Shown here: piece after piece, positions 1 to 6,277 of the stretch
Position numbering within the stretch: position 1 is the stretch's first letter
Layout: each line of letters opens with the position of its first letter
Assembly (NCBI GenBank): GCA_013214365.1
Contig: JABSPI010000039.1
Location: 1-6,277 of the forward strand
Direction: 5' to 3'
DNA length: 6,277 nucleotides
Source of the DNA: Erythrobacter sp.
GTDB lineage: Bacteria > Pseudomonadota > Alphaproteobacteria > Sphingomonadales > Sphingomonadaceae
Position numbers and translations under genes: made by a program
Notes under the pieces: generated by a model
Database searches by the model: none
Seen by the model: only the letters and a program-made list of their open reading frames with translations
What the model was told of the DNA's origin: nothing

Positions 1-44
1 ACCACACGATGCCCCGCTCTATTACGTGCCCGGCATCGTGTGGT
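1..44. repeat. 13-bp perfect inverted repeat inside nuoH
   Basis: Bases 1-13 (ACCACACGATGCC) are the exact reverse complement of bases 32-44 (GGCATCGTGTGGT), separated by 18 bases. As RNA this would be a stable 13-bp stem. The left arm begins at base 1 of the window, so the repeat could extend further outward. It lies fully within the nuoH reading frame and no run of T follows it, so it is not an intrinsic terminator. The function is unknown. Confidence 0.85.
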
Positions 45-217
45 TCTTGCTCAAAACCTTTGGCTTCTTCCTGGTGTTCAGCTGGATCTGGGCGACCGTG
101 CCGCGGTACCGCTATGACCAGCTGATGCGGCTTGGCTGGAAGGTCTTCCTACCGATGAGCCTGATCTTCGTGGCTGCGATCAGCGGCTACCTCATGGCGA
201 TGGGGCATTTCGGATGA
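2..217 (+). CDS. nuoH: NADH-quinone oxidoreductase subunit H, C-terminal part (5' end outside window)
   Basis: This is the last 71 codons of NuoH, the membrane subunit of complex I that forms much of the quinone-binding chamber at the junction of the peripheral and membrane arms. The frame is open from base 2, so the GTG at 26 is an internal valine codon and not a start. The translation has a hydrophobic segment beginning [17 protein letters not shown], then the conserved family motif [15 protein letters not shown] (about bases 98-142), then a final hydrophobic helix ending [10 protein letters not shown]. The [13 protein letters not shown] block is a hallmark of NuoH/ND1 C-termini. The stop (TGA, 215-217) overlaps the start of the next gene as ATGA. 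Bases 1-44 also form a strong inverted repeat, listed separately. The gene is partial only because the window cuts it. Confidence 0.96.
   Translation, partial: PHDAPLYYVPGIVWFLLKTFGFFLVFSWIWATVPRYRYDQLMRLGWKVFLPMSLIFVAAISGYLMAMGHFG
202..205 (+). promoter_or_regulatory. weak ribosome binding site for the gene at 214
   Basis: GGGG lies eight bases upstream of the ATG at 214, inside the nuoH 3' end. It is a poor Shine-Dalgarno match. Because the start overlaps the nuoH stop (ATGA), translation is more likely to depend on ribosomes finishing nuoH, which is an inference from the overlap. Confidence 0.45.
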
Positions 218-696
218 TTGCGCTCTCGCTTCTTCTTTCTGTCGCGGCGCTTGTCGATCCGCCAGTGCAGTATGACTGCCAAGCCGAAAAGCAGTTGGTC
301 CTGCAAAGTGACCAAGGAGACTGGAACTACAGCGCCGGCGATGTTGATCCGCAACAGCGTGAGGTGTTTCGTTGGACGTTCGTCGCAGCTAAGTCTACCG
401 ACGGAGCGATTACAGTTACCCATGATCCTGGCATTTTGGATGCTCTCGGCTTGGGCGGTACCTACAGGGCAAGAGTAATTGCGCCCGGCCAGTTCGCATT
501 CGCGACTGAGAAAGCGCAAAATTGTCTCTTCACGGAGCTTGCCTGTGGCGCTTTGGTCGAGATCTCAGACATTGACGAAGATAGTGCCAGCTTCTCACTC
601 GTACCAATGGGATCTGTAAAAATGCAAGATGGAAGCCGAGAGATTTTGCAGTTTGTAATGCTTGGGACGTGCCAGAAATTGGAGGTCGAAGTATGA
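214..696 (+). CDS. unassigned small protein with signal-peptide-like N-terminus, between nuoH and nuoI
   Basis: I do not recognise this 160-residue protein. It is not a core Nuo subunit, and I see none of the features expected of the known alphaproteobacterial supernumerary subunits (NDUFS4-, NDUFS6- or NDUFA12-like). Residues 2-14 ([13 protein letters not shown]) are a hydrophobic stretch resembling a signal peptide, but no basic residue precedes it, so export is only a reasonable guess. The remainder is polar and looks soluble, with cysteines at 22, 104, 111 and 153; an even number in an exported protein would suit disulphides. The start ATG overlaps the nuoH stop as ATGA (214-217), and its own TGA overlaps the nuoI start as ATGA (693-696). 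The nuoI Shine-Dalgarno lies in its last codons. GC is about 53% over 241-660, against about 61% in nuoI bases 841-1020, and it uses AGG, AGA, GTA and TCA codons. It is likely a real, co-translated gene because of the precise overlaps. Its role, accessory to complex I or a passenger, is unknown. Confidence 0.8.
   Translation: MIALSLLLSVAALVDPPVQYDCQAEKQLVLQSDQGDWNYSAGDVDPQQREVFRWTFVAAKSTDGAITVTHDPGILDALGLGGTYRARVIAPGQFAFATEKAQNCLFTELACGALVEISDIDEDSASFSLVPMGSVKMQDGSREILQFVMLGTCQKLEVEV
681..685 (+). promoter_or_regulatory. nuoI ribosome binding site
   Basis: GGAGG sits seven bases upstream of the ATG at 693 and within the last codons of the preceding gene. It decides the nuoI start: the upstream in-frame GTG at 669 has no such site and would add eight residues not expected in the family. 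Confidence 0.85.
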
Positions 697-1181
697 CCAC
701 CGCAACCCAACTCCTCAAATCGTTCACCCTGTGGGAATTCCTCAAGGCGCATGCGCTGACCTTGAAGTACTTCTTCAAGCCCAAGGTGACGATCAACTAT
801 CCGTTCGAGAAATCGCCGCTTTCCCCGCGTTTTCGCGGTGAGCATGCGCTGCGTCGTTATCCGAACGGCGAAGAGCGCTGCATCGCTTGCAAGCTTTGCG
901 AGGCGGTGTGTCCGGCCCAAGCCATCACGATTGAGGCCGAGCCGCGCGAAGACGGCAGCCGCCGCACCACGCGCTATGACATTGATATGACCAAATGCAT
1001 CTATTGCGGGTTCTGCCAAGAGGCCTGCCCGGTGGATGCCGTGGTCGAGGGACCAAATTTCGAATACGCCACCGAAACCCGCGAAGAGCTGCTCTATGAC
1101 AAGGCCAAGCTGCTTGCGAATGGTGACAAATGGGAACGCGCCATTGCGGCCAATCTTGAAGCGGACGCGCCCTATCGCTAA
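693..1181 (+). CDS. nuoI: NADH-quinone oxidoreductase subunit I (8Fe ferredoxin-type)
   Basis: NuoI holds the two 4Fe-4S clusters N6a and N6b that carry electrons from the peripheral arm toward the terminal cluster and quinone. It sits on the cytoplasmic face, against the membrane arm. The 162-residue product has the usual alphaproteobacterial length. Two ferredoxin motifs are intact: [12 protein letters not shown] with cysteines 63, 66, 69 and 73, and [12 protein letters not shown] with cysteines 102, 105, 108 and 112. The N-terminal 35 residues (with [14 protein letters not shown]) form the membrane-associating segment, and [15 protein letters not shown] is the classic lead-in to the first cluster. 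The ATG at 693 is chosen over GTG 669 because GGAGG stands seven bases before it and [11 protein letters not shown] fits the family. The start overlaps the stop of the unassigned gene by ATGA. No oddities are visible in the protein itself. Confidence 0.98.
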   Translation: MTTATQLLKSFTLWEFLKAHALTLKYFFKPKVTINYPFEKSPLSPRFRGEHALRRYPNGEERCIACKLCEAVCPAQAITIEAEPREDGSRRTTRYDIDMTKCIYCGFCQEACPVDAVVEGPNFEYATETREELLYDKAKLLANGDKWERAIAANLEADAPYR

Positions 1182-1187
1182 GGGCGC
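1167..1187 (+). other. GC-rich hairpin spanning the nuoI stop codon
   Basis: GCGCCCT (1167-1173) pairs perfectly with AGGGCGC (1181-1187) around a seven-base loop. The stem includes the last base of the nuoI TAA (1179-1181). The bases after it (TGCGCGAGGG) contain no T run, so it is not a standard intrinsic terminator. A role in mRNA stability or in limiting read-on of ribosomes into nuoJ is possible but inferred only. Confidence 0.55.
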
Positions 1188-1223
1188 TGCGCGAGGGATA
1201 TTGGGGACGGAAAAACAGGGATC

Positions 1224-1847
1224 ATGATACAAGTCTTAGCCTTCTACCTGTTCGCGGCATTGGTCGTGGCGAGCGCCGTGATGGTGATCATGGCGCGCAA
1301 TCCTGTGCACTCCGTGCTGTGGTTGATCCTTGCCTTCTTTAACGCGGCCGGCCTGATGGTCTTGGTGGGCGCGGAATTCATCGCGATGCTGCTCGTCATT
1401 GTCTATGTCGGCGCGGTCGCGGTGTTGTTCTTGTTCGTGGTGATGATGCTCGACATCGATTTTGCCGCGATGCGGGCCAGCTTCATCAAAAACTTCCCGC
1501 TGGGTATTGCGATTGCCTTGGTGCTTCTGGCGGAGCTGGGTCTGGGTCTTGGCGCTTATGGTGCCGGCGGGCTGGAGCTGGGCACGGCCGATGGCGCCAC
1601 CGCCGCGCGCAGCGATGTGAGCAATATCGAGGCAATCGGCGCGCTGCTCTATGGGCCGTATATCGTTCTGTTTGAAATCGCCGGGATCATCCTGCTGGTT
1701 GCGATGATCGGCGCGATTGTTTTGACCCACCGCGAGCCTAAGCCGGGCGCACGCGGGCGTCAGGATATCGGCAAGCAAATCCGTCGTCGCCCCGAAGAGG
1801 CTACCGTTATGAAGAACCCGGATATCGGGCAGGGGGTCGAGCTGTGA
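1224..1847 (+). CDS. nuoJ: NADH-quinone oxidoreductase subunit J
   Basis: NuoJ (ND6 homologue) is a small membrane-arm subunit next to NuoK and NuoH; its third helix is thought to change shape during coupling of quinone reduction to proton pumping. The 207-residue product has about five membrane helices, near residues 1-23, 29-48, 54-76, 92-112 and 147-168. The conserved TM3 block is [19 protein letters not shown], with Y61 and G63, and a glutamate (E51) just before it. [10 protein letters not shown] in TM2 is also typical. The last 38 residues are a basic soluble tail ([21 protein letters not shown], ending GQGVEL), as I recall from alphaproteobacterial homologues. The 42-base gap upstream has no well-spaced Shine-Dalgarno: AGGG at 1217-1220 is only three bases from the ATG, and GGGGACGG at 1203-1210 is thirteen bases away. 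The start is nevertheless supported by [11 protein letters not shown] matching the family. The gene ends in a GTGA overlap with nuoK. Confidence 0.97.
   Translation: MIQVLAFYLFAALVVASAVMVIMARNPVHSVLWLILAFFNAAGLMVLVGAEFIAMLLVIVYVGAVAVLFLFVVMMLDIDFAAMRASFIKNFPLGIAIALVLLAELGLGLGAYGAGGLELGTADGATAARSDVSNIEAIGALLYGPYIVLFEIAGIILLVAMIGAIVLTHREPKPGARGRQDIGKQIRRRPEEATVMKNPDIGQGVEL
1831..1836 (+). promoter_or_regulatory. nuoK ribosome binding site
   Basis: AGGGGG lies seven bases upstream of the GTG at 1844, inside the nuoJ 3' end. It supports the GTG start, which would otherwise be in doubt because the next in-frame ATG lies 36 codons later, inside the first helices. Confidence 0.75.
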
Positions 1848-2158
1848 ACGAGATTATCGGCATCGAGCATTACCTCGTCGTTGGCGCGATCCTGTTCGTG
1901 CTGGGCGTTTTGGGGATTTTCCTCAACCGCAAAAACGTGATCGTTATCCTGATGGCGGTGGAGCTGATCTTGCTCGCCGTGAACATCAACCTGGTCGCGT
2001 TCAGCGCCTTTATGGGCGATCTCGTGGGGCAAATTTTCGCCATGATGGTGTTGACCGTTGCGGCCGCGGAAGCCGCGATTGGGCTGGCTATCCTCGTCAT
2101 TTATTATCGTGGGCGCGGCACAATCGCGGTCGACGATGTCAACCGGATGAAGGGGTAA
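1844..2158 (+). CDS. nuoK: NADH-quinone oxidoreductase subunit K
   Basis: NuoK (ND4L homologue) is a three-helix membrane subunit carrying part of the charged axis of the proton pathway between NuoH/J and NuoN. The product is 104 residues, close to the usual 100-105. The block [20 protein letters not shown] followed by [15 protein letters not shown] is characteristic. The two essential membrane glutamates are present at E40 (Glu36 in E. coli) and E76 (Glu72 in E. coli, here in [12 protein letters not shown]). The start is GTG, not ATG: it overlaps the nuoJ stop as GTGA (1844-1847), has AGGGGG seven bases upstream, and gives the expected N-terminus. The overlap suggests translation coupled to nuoJ. 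Nothing is missing. Confidence 0.97.
   Translation: MNEIIGIEHYLVVGAILFVLGVLGIFLNRKNVIVILMAVELILLAVNINLVAFSAFMGDLVGQIFAMMVLTVAAAEAAIGLAILVIYYRGRGTIAVDDVNRMKG
2150..2155 (+). promoter_or_regulatory. nuoL ribosome binding site
   Basis: AAGGGG overlaps the last codons of nuoK and lies ten bases before the GTG at 2166. It is a fair match with slightly long spacing and supports the GTG start of nuoL. Confidence 0.6.
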
Positions 2159-2165
2159 GCGCGCC

Positions 2166-4175
2166 GTGGATCCGATCCTCATCATTGTATTTGCGCCGTT
2201 GATCGCATCGATAATTGCCGGGCTTGGCAATCGTATGCTCGGCGATCTGGCCGCAAAATCGATCACAACGGGCGCGCTGTTTTTGGCCGCTGCGCTGAGC
2301 TGGCCGATCTTTATCGGGTTTCTCAACGGGAGCGAAAGCGCGCATGTCGTGCCTGTGCTCAAATGGGTGCAATCGGGCGATATGACGTTCGATTGGGCGC
2401 TGCGGGTTGATGCGCTGACCGCGATTATGCTGGTTGTGATCAATTCGGTCTCTGCGCTCGTCCACCTTTATAGCTGGGGCTATATGGAGGAAGACCCGGA
2501 CCAGCCGCGCTTCTTCGCTTATCTCTCGCTCTTCACCTTCGCCATGCTGATGCTGGTGACTGCGGACAATCTGGTGCAGATGTTCTTCGGTTGGGAAGGG
2601 GTGGGGCTTGCGTCCTATCTGCTGATCGGGTTCTGGTTCAAAAAACCCTCTGCAGGCGCCGCGGCGATCAAAGCCTTCGTGGTCAACCGAGTGGGTGATC
2701 TTGGCTTTATGCTGGGTATTTTTGGCACTTTCTTGGTGTTCCAAACGACCTCGATCCCTGAAATCCTGGCTGCGTCTGCGGGGATGAGCGGGTCGACCAT
2801 CGGCTTTCTCGGCATGCGTTTGCCGACCATGGATATTCTGTGCTTCCTGCTGTTCATCGGGGCGATGGGCAAATCGGCGCAATTGGGCCTGCACACATGG
2901 TTGCCCGATGCGATGGAAGGGCCAACACCGGTCAGCGCCTTGATCCATGCGGCAACCATGGTGACCGCTGGTGTGTTTATGGTGTGCCGCCTGTCGCCGA
3001 TGTTTGAAGCTGCGCCAACCGCTTTGATGATCGTGACGATCGTGGGCGCCGCGACTTGTTTCTTTGCCGCGACGATCGGCACCACGCAGTGGGATATCAA
3101 ACGGGTGATCGCCTATTCGACCTGCTCGCAGCTGGGCTATATGTTCTTTGCCGCAGGCGTTGGCGCCTATGGTGTGGCGATGTTCCACCTGTTCACTCAC
3201 GCTTTTTTCAAGGCGCTTTTGTTCCTCGGAGCGGGCAGCGTCATCCACGCCATGCACCACGAACAGGATATGCGTTATTATGGCGGCCTGAGGAAAGCGA
3301 TCCCCGTGACCTTTATCGCTATGCTGCTCGGCACGCTCGCGATTACTGGGCTCGGCGTGTATCATTTGGGCGCTGGTTTTGCCGGGTTCTGGTCCAAGGA
3401 TGCAATCCTCGAGGCGGCCTTTGCGCGCGGCACCACCAGCAGCACGATTGCTTTCTGGGCCGGGGTTAGCGCGGCGTTGCTGACCAGCTTCTACAGCTGG
3501 CGTTTGATGTTCCTGACCTTCTGGGGCAAGCCGCGCTGGATCGAGAGCGAGCATATCCAGCACAGCGTCCACAAAACGCCCGAAGAAGCTGGCGAAGATA
3601 CAACCGGCGGCTATCACCCGCATGAAAGCCCCAAATCGATGCTGATCCCGTTGATCGTGTTGTCGATCGGTGCGGTGCTCGCCGGACAGGTGTTTGCACC
3701 AAGCTTCATCGACGGTTCGGCCGAGGCGGTGAACGGCGCATTCTTTGCGGGGTCGATCTACTTCAACGAAAACCTCATCCACGCGCTGCACGGCGTTCCG
3801 TATTGGGTGAAGTATTCCGCCTTTGTGGTCATGGTTCTCGGCTTTGTTGGCGCTTACATCGCCTATATCGCGAAACCCGACATCCCGGCCAAATTCGTCG
3901 CAACCTTTGGCGCTTTGCACAATTTTGTGTTCCGCAAATGGTATTTCGATGAATTGTACGACGCGATTTTCGTCAAGCCTGCCTTTTGGCTCGGCCGCCA
4001 GTTCTGGAAGCTGGGCGATATCGGGTTCATCGACCGGTTCGGTCCCAATGGCATCGCCGCGGTGGTGCAACGCGGATCTGCCGCGGCCAAGGTGATCCAG
4101 TCGGGCTATCTCTACACCTATGCGTTGATCATGCTTTTGGGTCTGATCGCCGCTGTCACTTACGTACTGCTCTAG
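2166..4175 (+). CDS. nuoL: NADH-quinone oxidoreductase subunit L (distal antiporter-like proton pump)
   Basis: NuoL (ND5 homologue) is the most distal proton-pumping subunit of the membrane arm and carries the long lateral helix that runs along NuoM and NuoN. The 669-residue product exceeds the 613 of E. coli but fits alphaproteobacteria. Key residues are all present: E144 in [18 protein letters not shown]178 in NRVGD, K236 in [20 protein letters not shown]261 in [17 protein letters not shown], and K411 in GFWSKDAIL of TM12 (K399 in E. coli). Residues 455-490 form a polar, His-rich loop ending in HESPKSML. The lateral-helix region starts at about residue 584 and contains [16 protein letters not shown]; the last helix is about 647-669. 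The start is [18 protein letters not shown] fits the family, and AAGGGG is ten bases upstream. It lies seven bases after nuoK and fifteen before nuoM, so it is co-transcribed. Confidence 0.98.
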   Translation: MDPILIIVFAPLIASIIAGLGNRMLGDLAAKSITTGALFLAAALSWPIFIGFLNGSESAHVVPVLKWVQSGDMTFDWALRVDALTAIMLVVINSVSALVHLYSWGYMEEDPDQPRFFAYLSLFTFAMLMLVTADNLVQMFFGWEGVGLASYLLIGFWFKKPSAGAAAIKAFVVNRVGDLGFMLGIFGTFLVFQTTSIPEILAASAGMSGSTIGFLGMRLPTMDILCFLLFIGAMGKSAQLGLHTWLPDAMEGPTPVSALIHAATMVTAGVFMVCRLSPMFEAAPTALMIVTIVGAATCFFAATIGTTQWDIKRVIAYSTCSQLGYMFFAAGVGAYGVAMFHLFTHAFFKALLFLGAGSVIHAMHHEQDMRYYGGLRKAIPVTFIAMLLGTLAITGLGVYHLGAGFAGFWSKDAILEAAFARGTTSSTIAFWAGVSAALLTSFYSWRLMFLTFWGKPRWIESEHIQHSVHKTPEEAGEDTTGGYHPHESPKSMLIPLIVLSIGAVLAGQVFAPSFIDGSAEAVNGAFFAGSIYFNENLIHALHGVPYWVKYSAFVVMVLGFVGAYIAYIAKPDIPAKFVATFGALHNFVFRKWYFDELYDAIFVKPAFWLGRQFWKLGDIGFIDRFGPNGIAAVVQRGSAAAKVIQSGYLYTYALIMLLGLIAAVTYVLL

Positions 4176-4190
4176 GGGCGTTTTCGAGCA

Positions 4191-5738
4191 ATGGACTTTC
4201 CCATCCTCACCACCATGATGCTGGTGCCGCTCGTCGGAGCGATACTCAGCCTGTTTGTGCAAGCGGCCGCAGCGCGCCGGATCGCGCTTGCCGCGACGCT
4301 GGTCACCTTTGGGCTCGGCGTGCTGCTCTGGATCAATTACGAAATCGGCGGCGCGCAGTGGCAATTTCAGGAACGCTATGAGCTGTTTGCGGGCTTCTCT
4401 TACGCTCTGGGGATCGATGGCATTTCGCTGCTGCTGATCATGCTCAGTGTGTTTTTGATGCCGATCTGCATCCTTGCCAGCTGGGAAGCGATCACCAAGC
4501 GGGTGGGCGAATACATGGCCGCCTTCCTGTTTATGGAAGTGTTGATGATCGGCACATTTGCCGCGCAGGATATCTTCCTGTTCTACATCTTCTTCGAAGC
4601 CGGCCTGATCCCGATGTATCTGATTATCGGCGTGTGGGGCGGCGATAATCGCATTTATGCAAGCTACAAATTCTTCCTCTACACGCTGCTGGGCTCGGTG
4701 GTGATGTTGGTGGCGATGTTCTGGATGGTGGCCCAAGCCGGCTCGTCCGACATTCCAACCTTGATGCAATATCCCTTCCCGCCAGAGGCGCAGTTCTGGT
4801 TATTCCTCGCCTTTTTCGCCAGTTTTGCGGTGAAAATGCCGATGTGGCCGGTGCACACCTGGCTGCCCGATGCTCACGTTCAGGCGCCCACCGCTGGCTC
4901 GGTCATTTTGGCCGGCGTGCTTTTGAAACTGGGCGGCTATGGCTTTATCCGATTCAGCCTGCCGATGTTCCCTGATGCCAGCGCGGATTTGGCATGGGTG
5001 ATTTTCGCGCTGTCAATGATCGCGGTGGTGTACACATCGCTGGTCGCATTGGTGCAGCACGATATGAAGAAGCTGATCGCCTATTCATCGGTTGCGCATA
5101 TGGCGCTGGTGACGGCCGGCCTGTTTGCATTCAACGTGCAAGGGATCGAGGGCGCGATGATGATCATGCTGGGCCATGGTCTTGTGTCTGGCGCTTTGTT
5201 CTTGTGTGTCGGTGTGATTTACGACCGTTTGCACACGCGGGAAATTGACCGGTATGGCGGTTTGTCGATCAACATGCCGTATTATGCGTTGTTCTTCCTA
5301 TTGTTCACCATGGCGAGCATCGGTCTGCCCGGGACCAGCAATTTCATCGGGGAATTCCTCGCTCTGGCCGGTATTTATCAGGCGTCGAGCTGGGTGGCGT
5401 TGATTTGCACCACCGGGATTATTCTGGGTGCTGGTTACATGCTTTATCTCTATCGCCGGGTTGCGTTTGGCGATCAAAAAAACCCGGATGCAGCGGCCAT
5501 GGGCGACATTACGCCGCGCGAATGGGCGATGATGGCCCCGATCGCAGCGGTGGTGTTGTGGATGGGGGTTTACCCGGAAAGTTTCCTTGCCCCGATGCGG
5601 GCCGATATCGCGGCGCTCGATGCGCAAATCGCGGCTTCTGCCCCGGCAGGCGATGCCGATCTTGTCGCGGGCGAACCACGCGCACAAAGCGCCAATGCGA
5701 TCGAGTATGATGCTCACAGCGCGGAGGGCGCTCACTAA
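4191..5738 (+). CDS. nuoM: NADH-quinone oxidoreductase subunit M (antiporter-like proton pump)
   Basis: NuoM (ND4 homologue) is the middle of the three antiporter-like pumping subunits, between NuoL and NuoN. The 515-residue product is close to the 509 of E. coli, with about 14 membrane helices. The proton-path residues are all there: E136 in FYIFFEAGLIPMYLIIG (Glu144 in E. coli), K215 in SFAVKMPMWPVHTWLPDAHV (Lys234), K246 in GVLLKLGGYGF (Lys265), and E388 in SNFIGEFL (Glu407). HDMKKLIAYSSVAHM is another conserved block. After the last helix (about 446-463) comes a soluble tail of about 50 residues rich in Ala and Asp, which is poorly conserved in the family. The ATG at 4191 is preceded by AGGGG at 4174-4178, which overlaps the nuoL stop at a rather long spacing of twelve bases. 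The stop shares one base with the nuoN start. Confidence 0.98.
   Translation: MDFPILTTMMLVPLVGAILSLFVQAAAARRIALAATLVTFGLGVLLWINYEIGGAQWQFQERYELFAGFSYALGIDGISLLLIMLSVFLMPICILASWEAITKRVGEYMAAFLFMEVLMIGTFAAQDIFLFYIFFEAGLIPMYLIIGVWGGDNRIYASYKFFLYTLLGSVVMLVAMFWMVAQAGSSDIPTLMQYPFPPEAQFWLFLAFFASFAVKMPMWPVHTWLPDAHVQAPTAGSVILAGVLLKLGGYGFIRFSLPMFPDASADLAWVIFALSMIAVVYTSLVALVQHDMKKLIAYSSVAHMALVTAGLFAFNVQGIEGAMMIMLGHGLVSGALFLCVGVIYDRLHTREIDRYGGLSINMPYYALFFLLFTMASIGLPGTSNFIGEFLALAGIYQASSWVALICTTGIILGAGYMLYLYRRVAFGDQKNPDAAAMGDITPREWAMMAPIAAVVLWMGVYPESFLAPMRADIAALDAQIAASAPAGDADLVAGEPRAQSANAIEYDAHSAEGAH
5723..5728 (+). promoter_or_regulatory. nuoN ribosome binding site
   Basis: GGAGGG lies nine bases upstream of the ATG at 5738 and inside the last codons of nuoM. 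It supports this start for nuoN. Confidence 0.8.
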
Positions 5739-6277
5739 TGGATTTCGCTGCTTCTTTTGCGCTCGTCATGCCCGAGCTGGTTTTGACCGTTGCGGGTCTC
5801 GTCTTGCTGCTGGTTGCGGCATGGGGCGGGGACAAGATGGGCCGGCCGGTGGCGATAATGGCCGTTGCCGCTTTGTTTGCGGCCGGCTTCATGCTGATCC
5901 CCGGCCTGCATTTCGGGGCTGATGGACCGGAAACCTATGCCTTTGGCACTTTGCTGCGGGTCGACAGTTTCGCGCTGTTTGCCAAAGCCTTGATTTATCT
6001 TGCCGCGATTGCATCGCTGATCATTGCGCCGGCCTTCTTCGATAGCGCCGCTGCGGGGAGCGAGCGGGGCACGCGGGCGGAATATGCGGTTCTGGTCCTG
6101 TTTGCTTGTCTGGGCATGAGCATCATGGTGTCCGCTAATGATTTCATGGCGCTGTATCTCGGGCTCGAATTGAATTCGCTTGCCGCCTATGTGCTGGCTG
6201 CGATCCTGCGTCAGGATCAACGTTCAGCTGAGGCGGGGCTGAAATATTTTGTCCTGGGCGCGCTTGCCTCTGGCATT
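5738..6277 (+). CDS. nuoN: NADH-quinone oxidoreductase subunit N, N-terminal part (3' end outside window)
   Basis: NuoN (ND2 homologue) is the proximal antiporter-like proton-pumping subunit, next to NuoK. The window holds the first 180 codons, open to the right edge; the family is usually about 480 residues. The N-terminus MDFAASFALVMPELVLTVAG has the conserved MPE found near the start of NuoN proteins. E144 in YLGLELNSLAAYVL matches Glu133 of E. coli, and K169 in SAEAGLKYFVLGALASG matches Lys158; the 25-residue distance between them is the same as in E. coli. About four to five membrane helices are covered, with a soluble loop near residues 101-114. The ATG overlaps the nuoM TAA by one base (TAATG), with GGAGGG nine bases upstream, so coupling to nuoM is likely. 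It is partial only because of the window edge. Confidence 0.96.
   Translation, partial: MDFAASFALVMPELVLTVAGLVLLLVAAWGGDKMGRPVAIMAVAALFAAGFMLIPGLHFGADGPETYAFGTLLRVDSFALFAKALIYLAAIASLIIAPAFFDSAAAGSERGTRAEYAVLVLFACLGMSIMVSANDFMALYLGLELNSLAAYVLAAILRQDQRSAEAGLKYFVLGALASGI

Noticed and set aside
103..112. Ten-base palindrome GCGGTACCGC in nuoH.
   Set aside because: It lies in the codons of the conserved [10 protein letters not shown] motif and is short enough to occur by chance in GC-rich coding sequence.
669..692. Upstream GTG start for nuoI, adding eight residues.
   Set aside because: There is no ribosome site before 669, while GGAGG stands seven bases before ATG 693, which also gives the ATGA overlap and the family N-terminus.
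1201..1228. Possible internal promoter in the nuoI-nuoJ gap (TTGGGG and CATGAT about 16 bases apart).
   Set aside because: Both boxes match the consensus poorly, and the second one overlaps the nuoJ start codon, so a transcript from it would lack a leader.
462..1232. 256-codon open frame on the - strand opposite the unassigned gene and nuoI.
   Set aside because: It overlaps nuoI, which has intact iron-sulphur motifs, over its whole length, and shows no domain or ribosome site of its own. The - strand frame at 187-519 is rejected for the same reason.
2139..4769. Very long open frame of 876 codons on the - strand, opposite nuoL and the start of nuoM.
   Set aside because: Its codons lie exactly opposite the sense codons, so it stays open simply because the sense strand lacks TTA, CTA and TCA codons here. 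The predicted product is a His/Gln/Arg/Asp-rich mixture with no recognisable domain, as expected of the mirror of GC-rich membrane-protein genes, while both sense genes are clearly real.
5476..5482. Run of seven A followed by C in nuoM, in the register A AAA AAC, a possible -1 slippery site; the -1 frame then runs to 5710.
   Set aside because: No stimulatory structure is evident, the shifted product would lose the end of the last helices, and NuoM is not known for frameshifting. The 0-frame continues into a normal C-terminus.

Overview
The window is a stretch of a bacterial respiratory complex I (NADH:quinone oxidoreductase, NDH-1) operon. All genes are on the + strand, in the canonical order nuoH (3' end only) - [small unassigned gene] - nuoI - nuoJ - nuoK - nuoL - nuoM - nuoN (5' end only). 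The protein sequences look alphaproteobacterial: a 162-residue NuoI, a NuoJ with a basic cytoplasmic tail, a GTG-started NuoK, and a 669-residue NuoL with a His-rich loop before a HESP motif. GC is roughly 60% in the nuo genes. A member of the Sphingomonadales (Erythrobacter-like) is my best guess, but that is an inference from general resemblance, not a search.

Layout. Bases 2-217 are the last 71 codons of nuoH, the membrane subunit at the quinone site. Bases 214-696 hold a 160-codon gene that I cannot assign; it is not one of the 14 core nuo genes. It overlaps nuoH and nuoI by four bases (ATGA) at each end. It encodes a signal-peptide-like N-terminus and four cysteines. nuoI (693-1181) carries the two 4Fe-4S clusters that pass electrons toward quinone. 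A 42-base gap, the largest in the window, separates it from nuoJ (1224-1847). nuoJ overlaps nuoK (1844-2158) by GTGA. nuoL (2166-4175) and nuoM (4191-5738) follow with gaps of 7 and 15 bases. nuoN starts at 5738, sharing one base with the nuoM stop, and runs off the right edge.

How they work together. NuoI delivers electrons from the peripheral arm to quinone bound near NuoH. NuoJ and NuoK form the middle of the membrane arm, and NuoL, NuoM and NuoN are the three antiporter-like proton-pumping subunits. The charged residues known to matter for pumping (one TM5 glutamate and the TM7/TM8/TM12 lysine or glutamate set) are present wherever the window covers them, so the complex looks functional. 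Very short spacings and overlaps point to one polycistronic transcript with translational coupling. No promoter or intrinsic terminator is visible.

The window is mostly ordinary core metabolism. The parts worth a second look are the unassigned gene between nuoH and nuoI, whose base and codon use differs from its neighbours, a 13-bp perfect inverted repeat in nuoH at the very left edge, and a hairpin over the nuoI stop codon. I saw no mobile element, CRISPR array, tRNA or rRNA.
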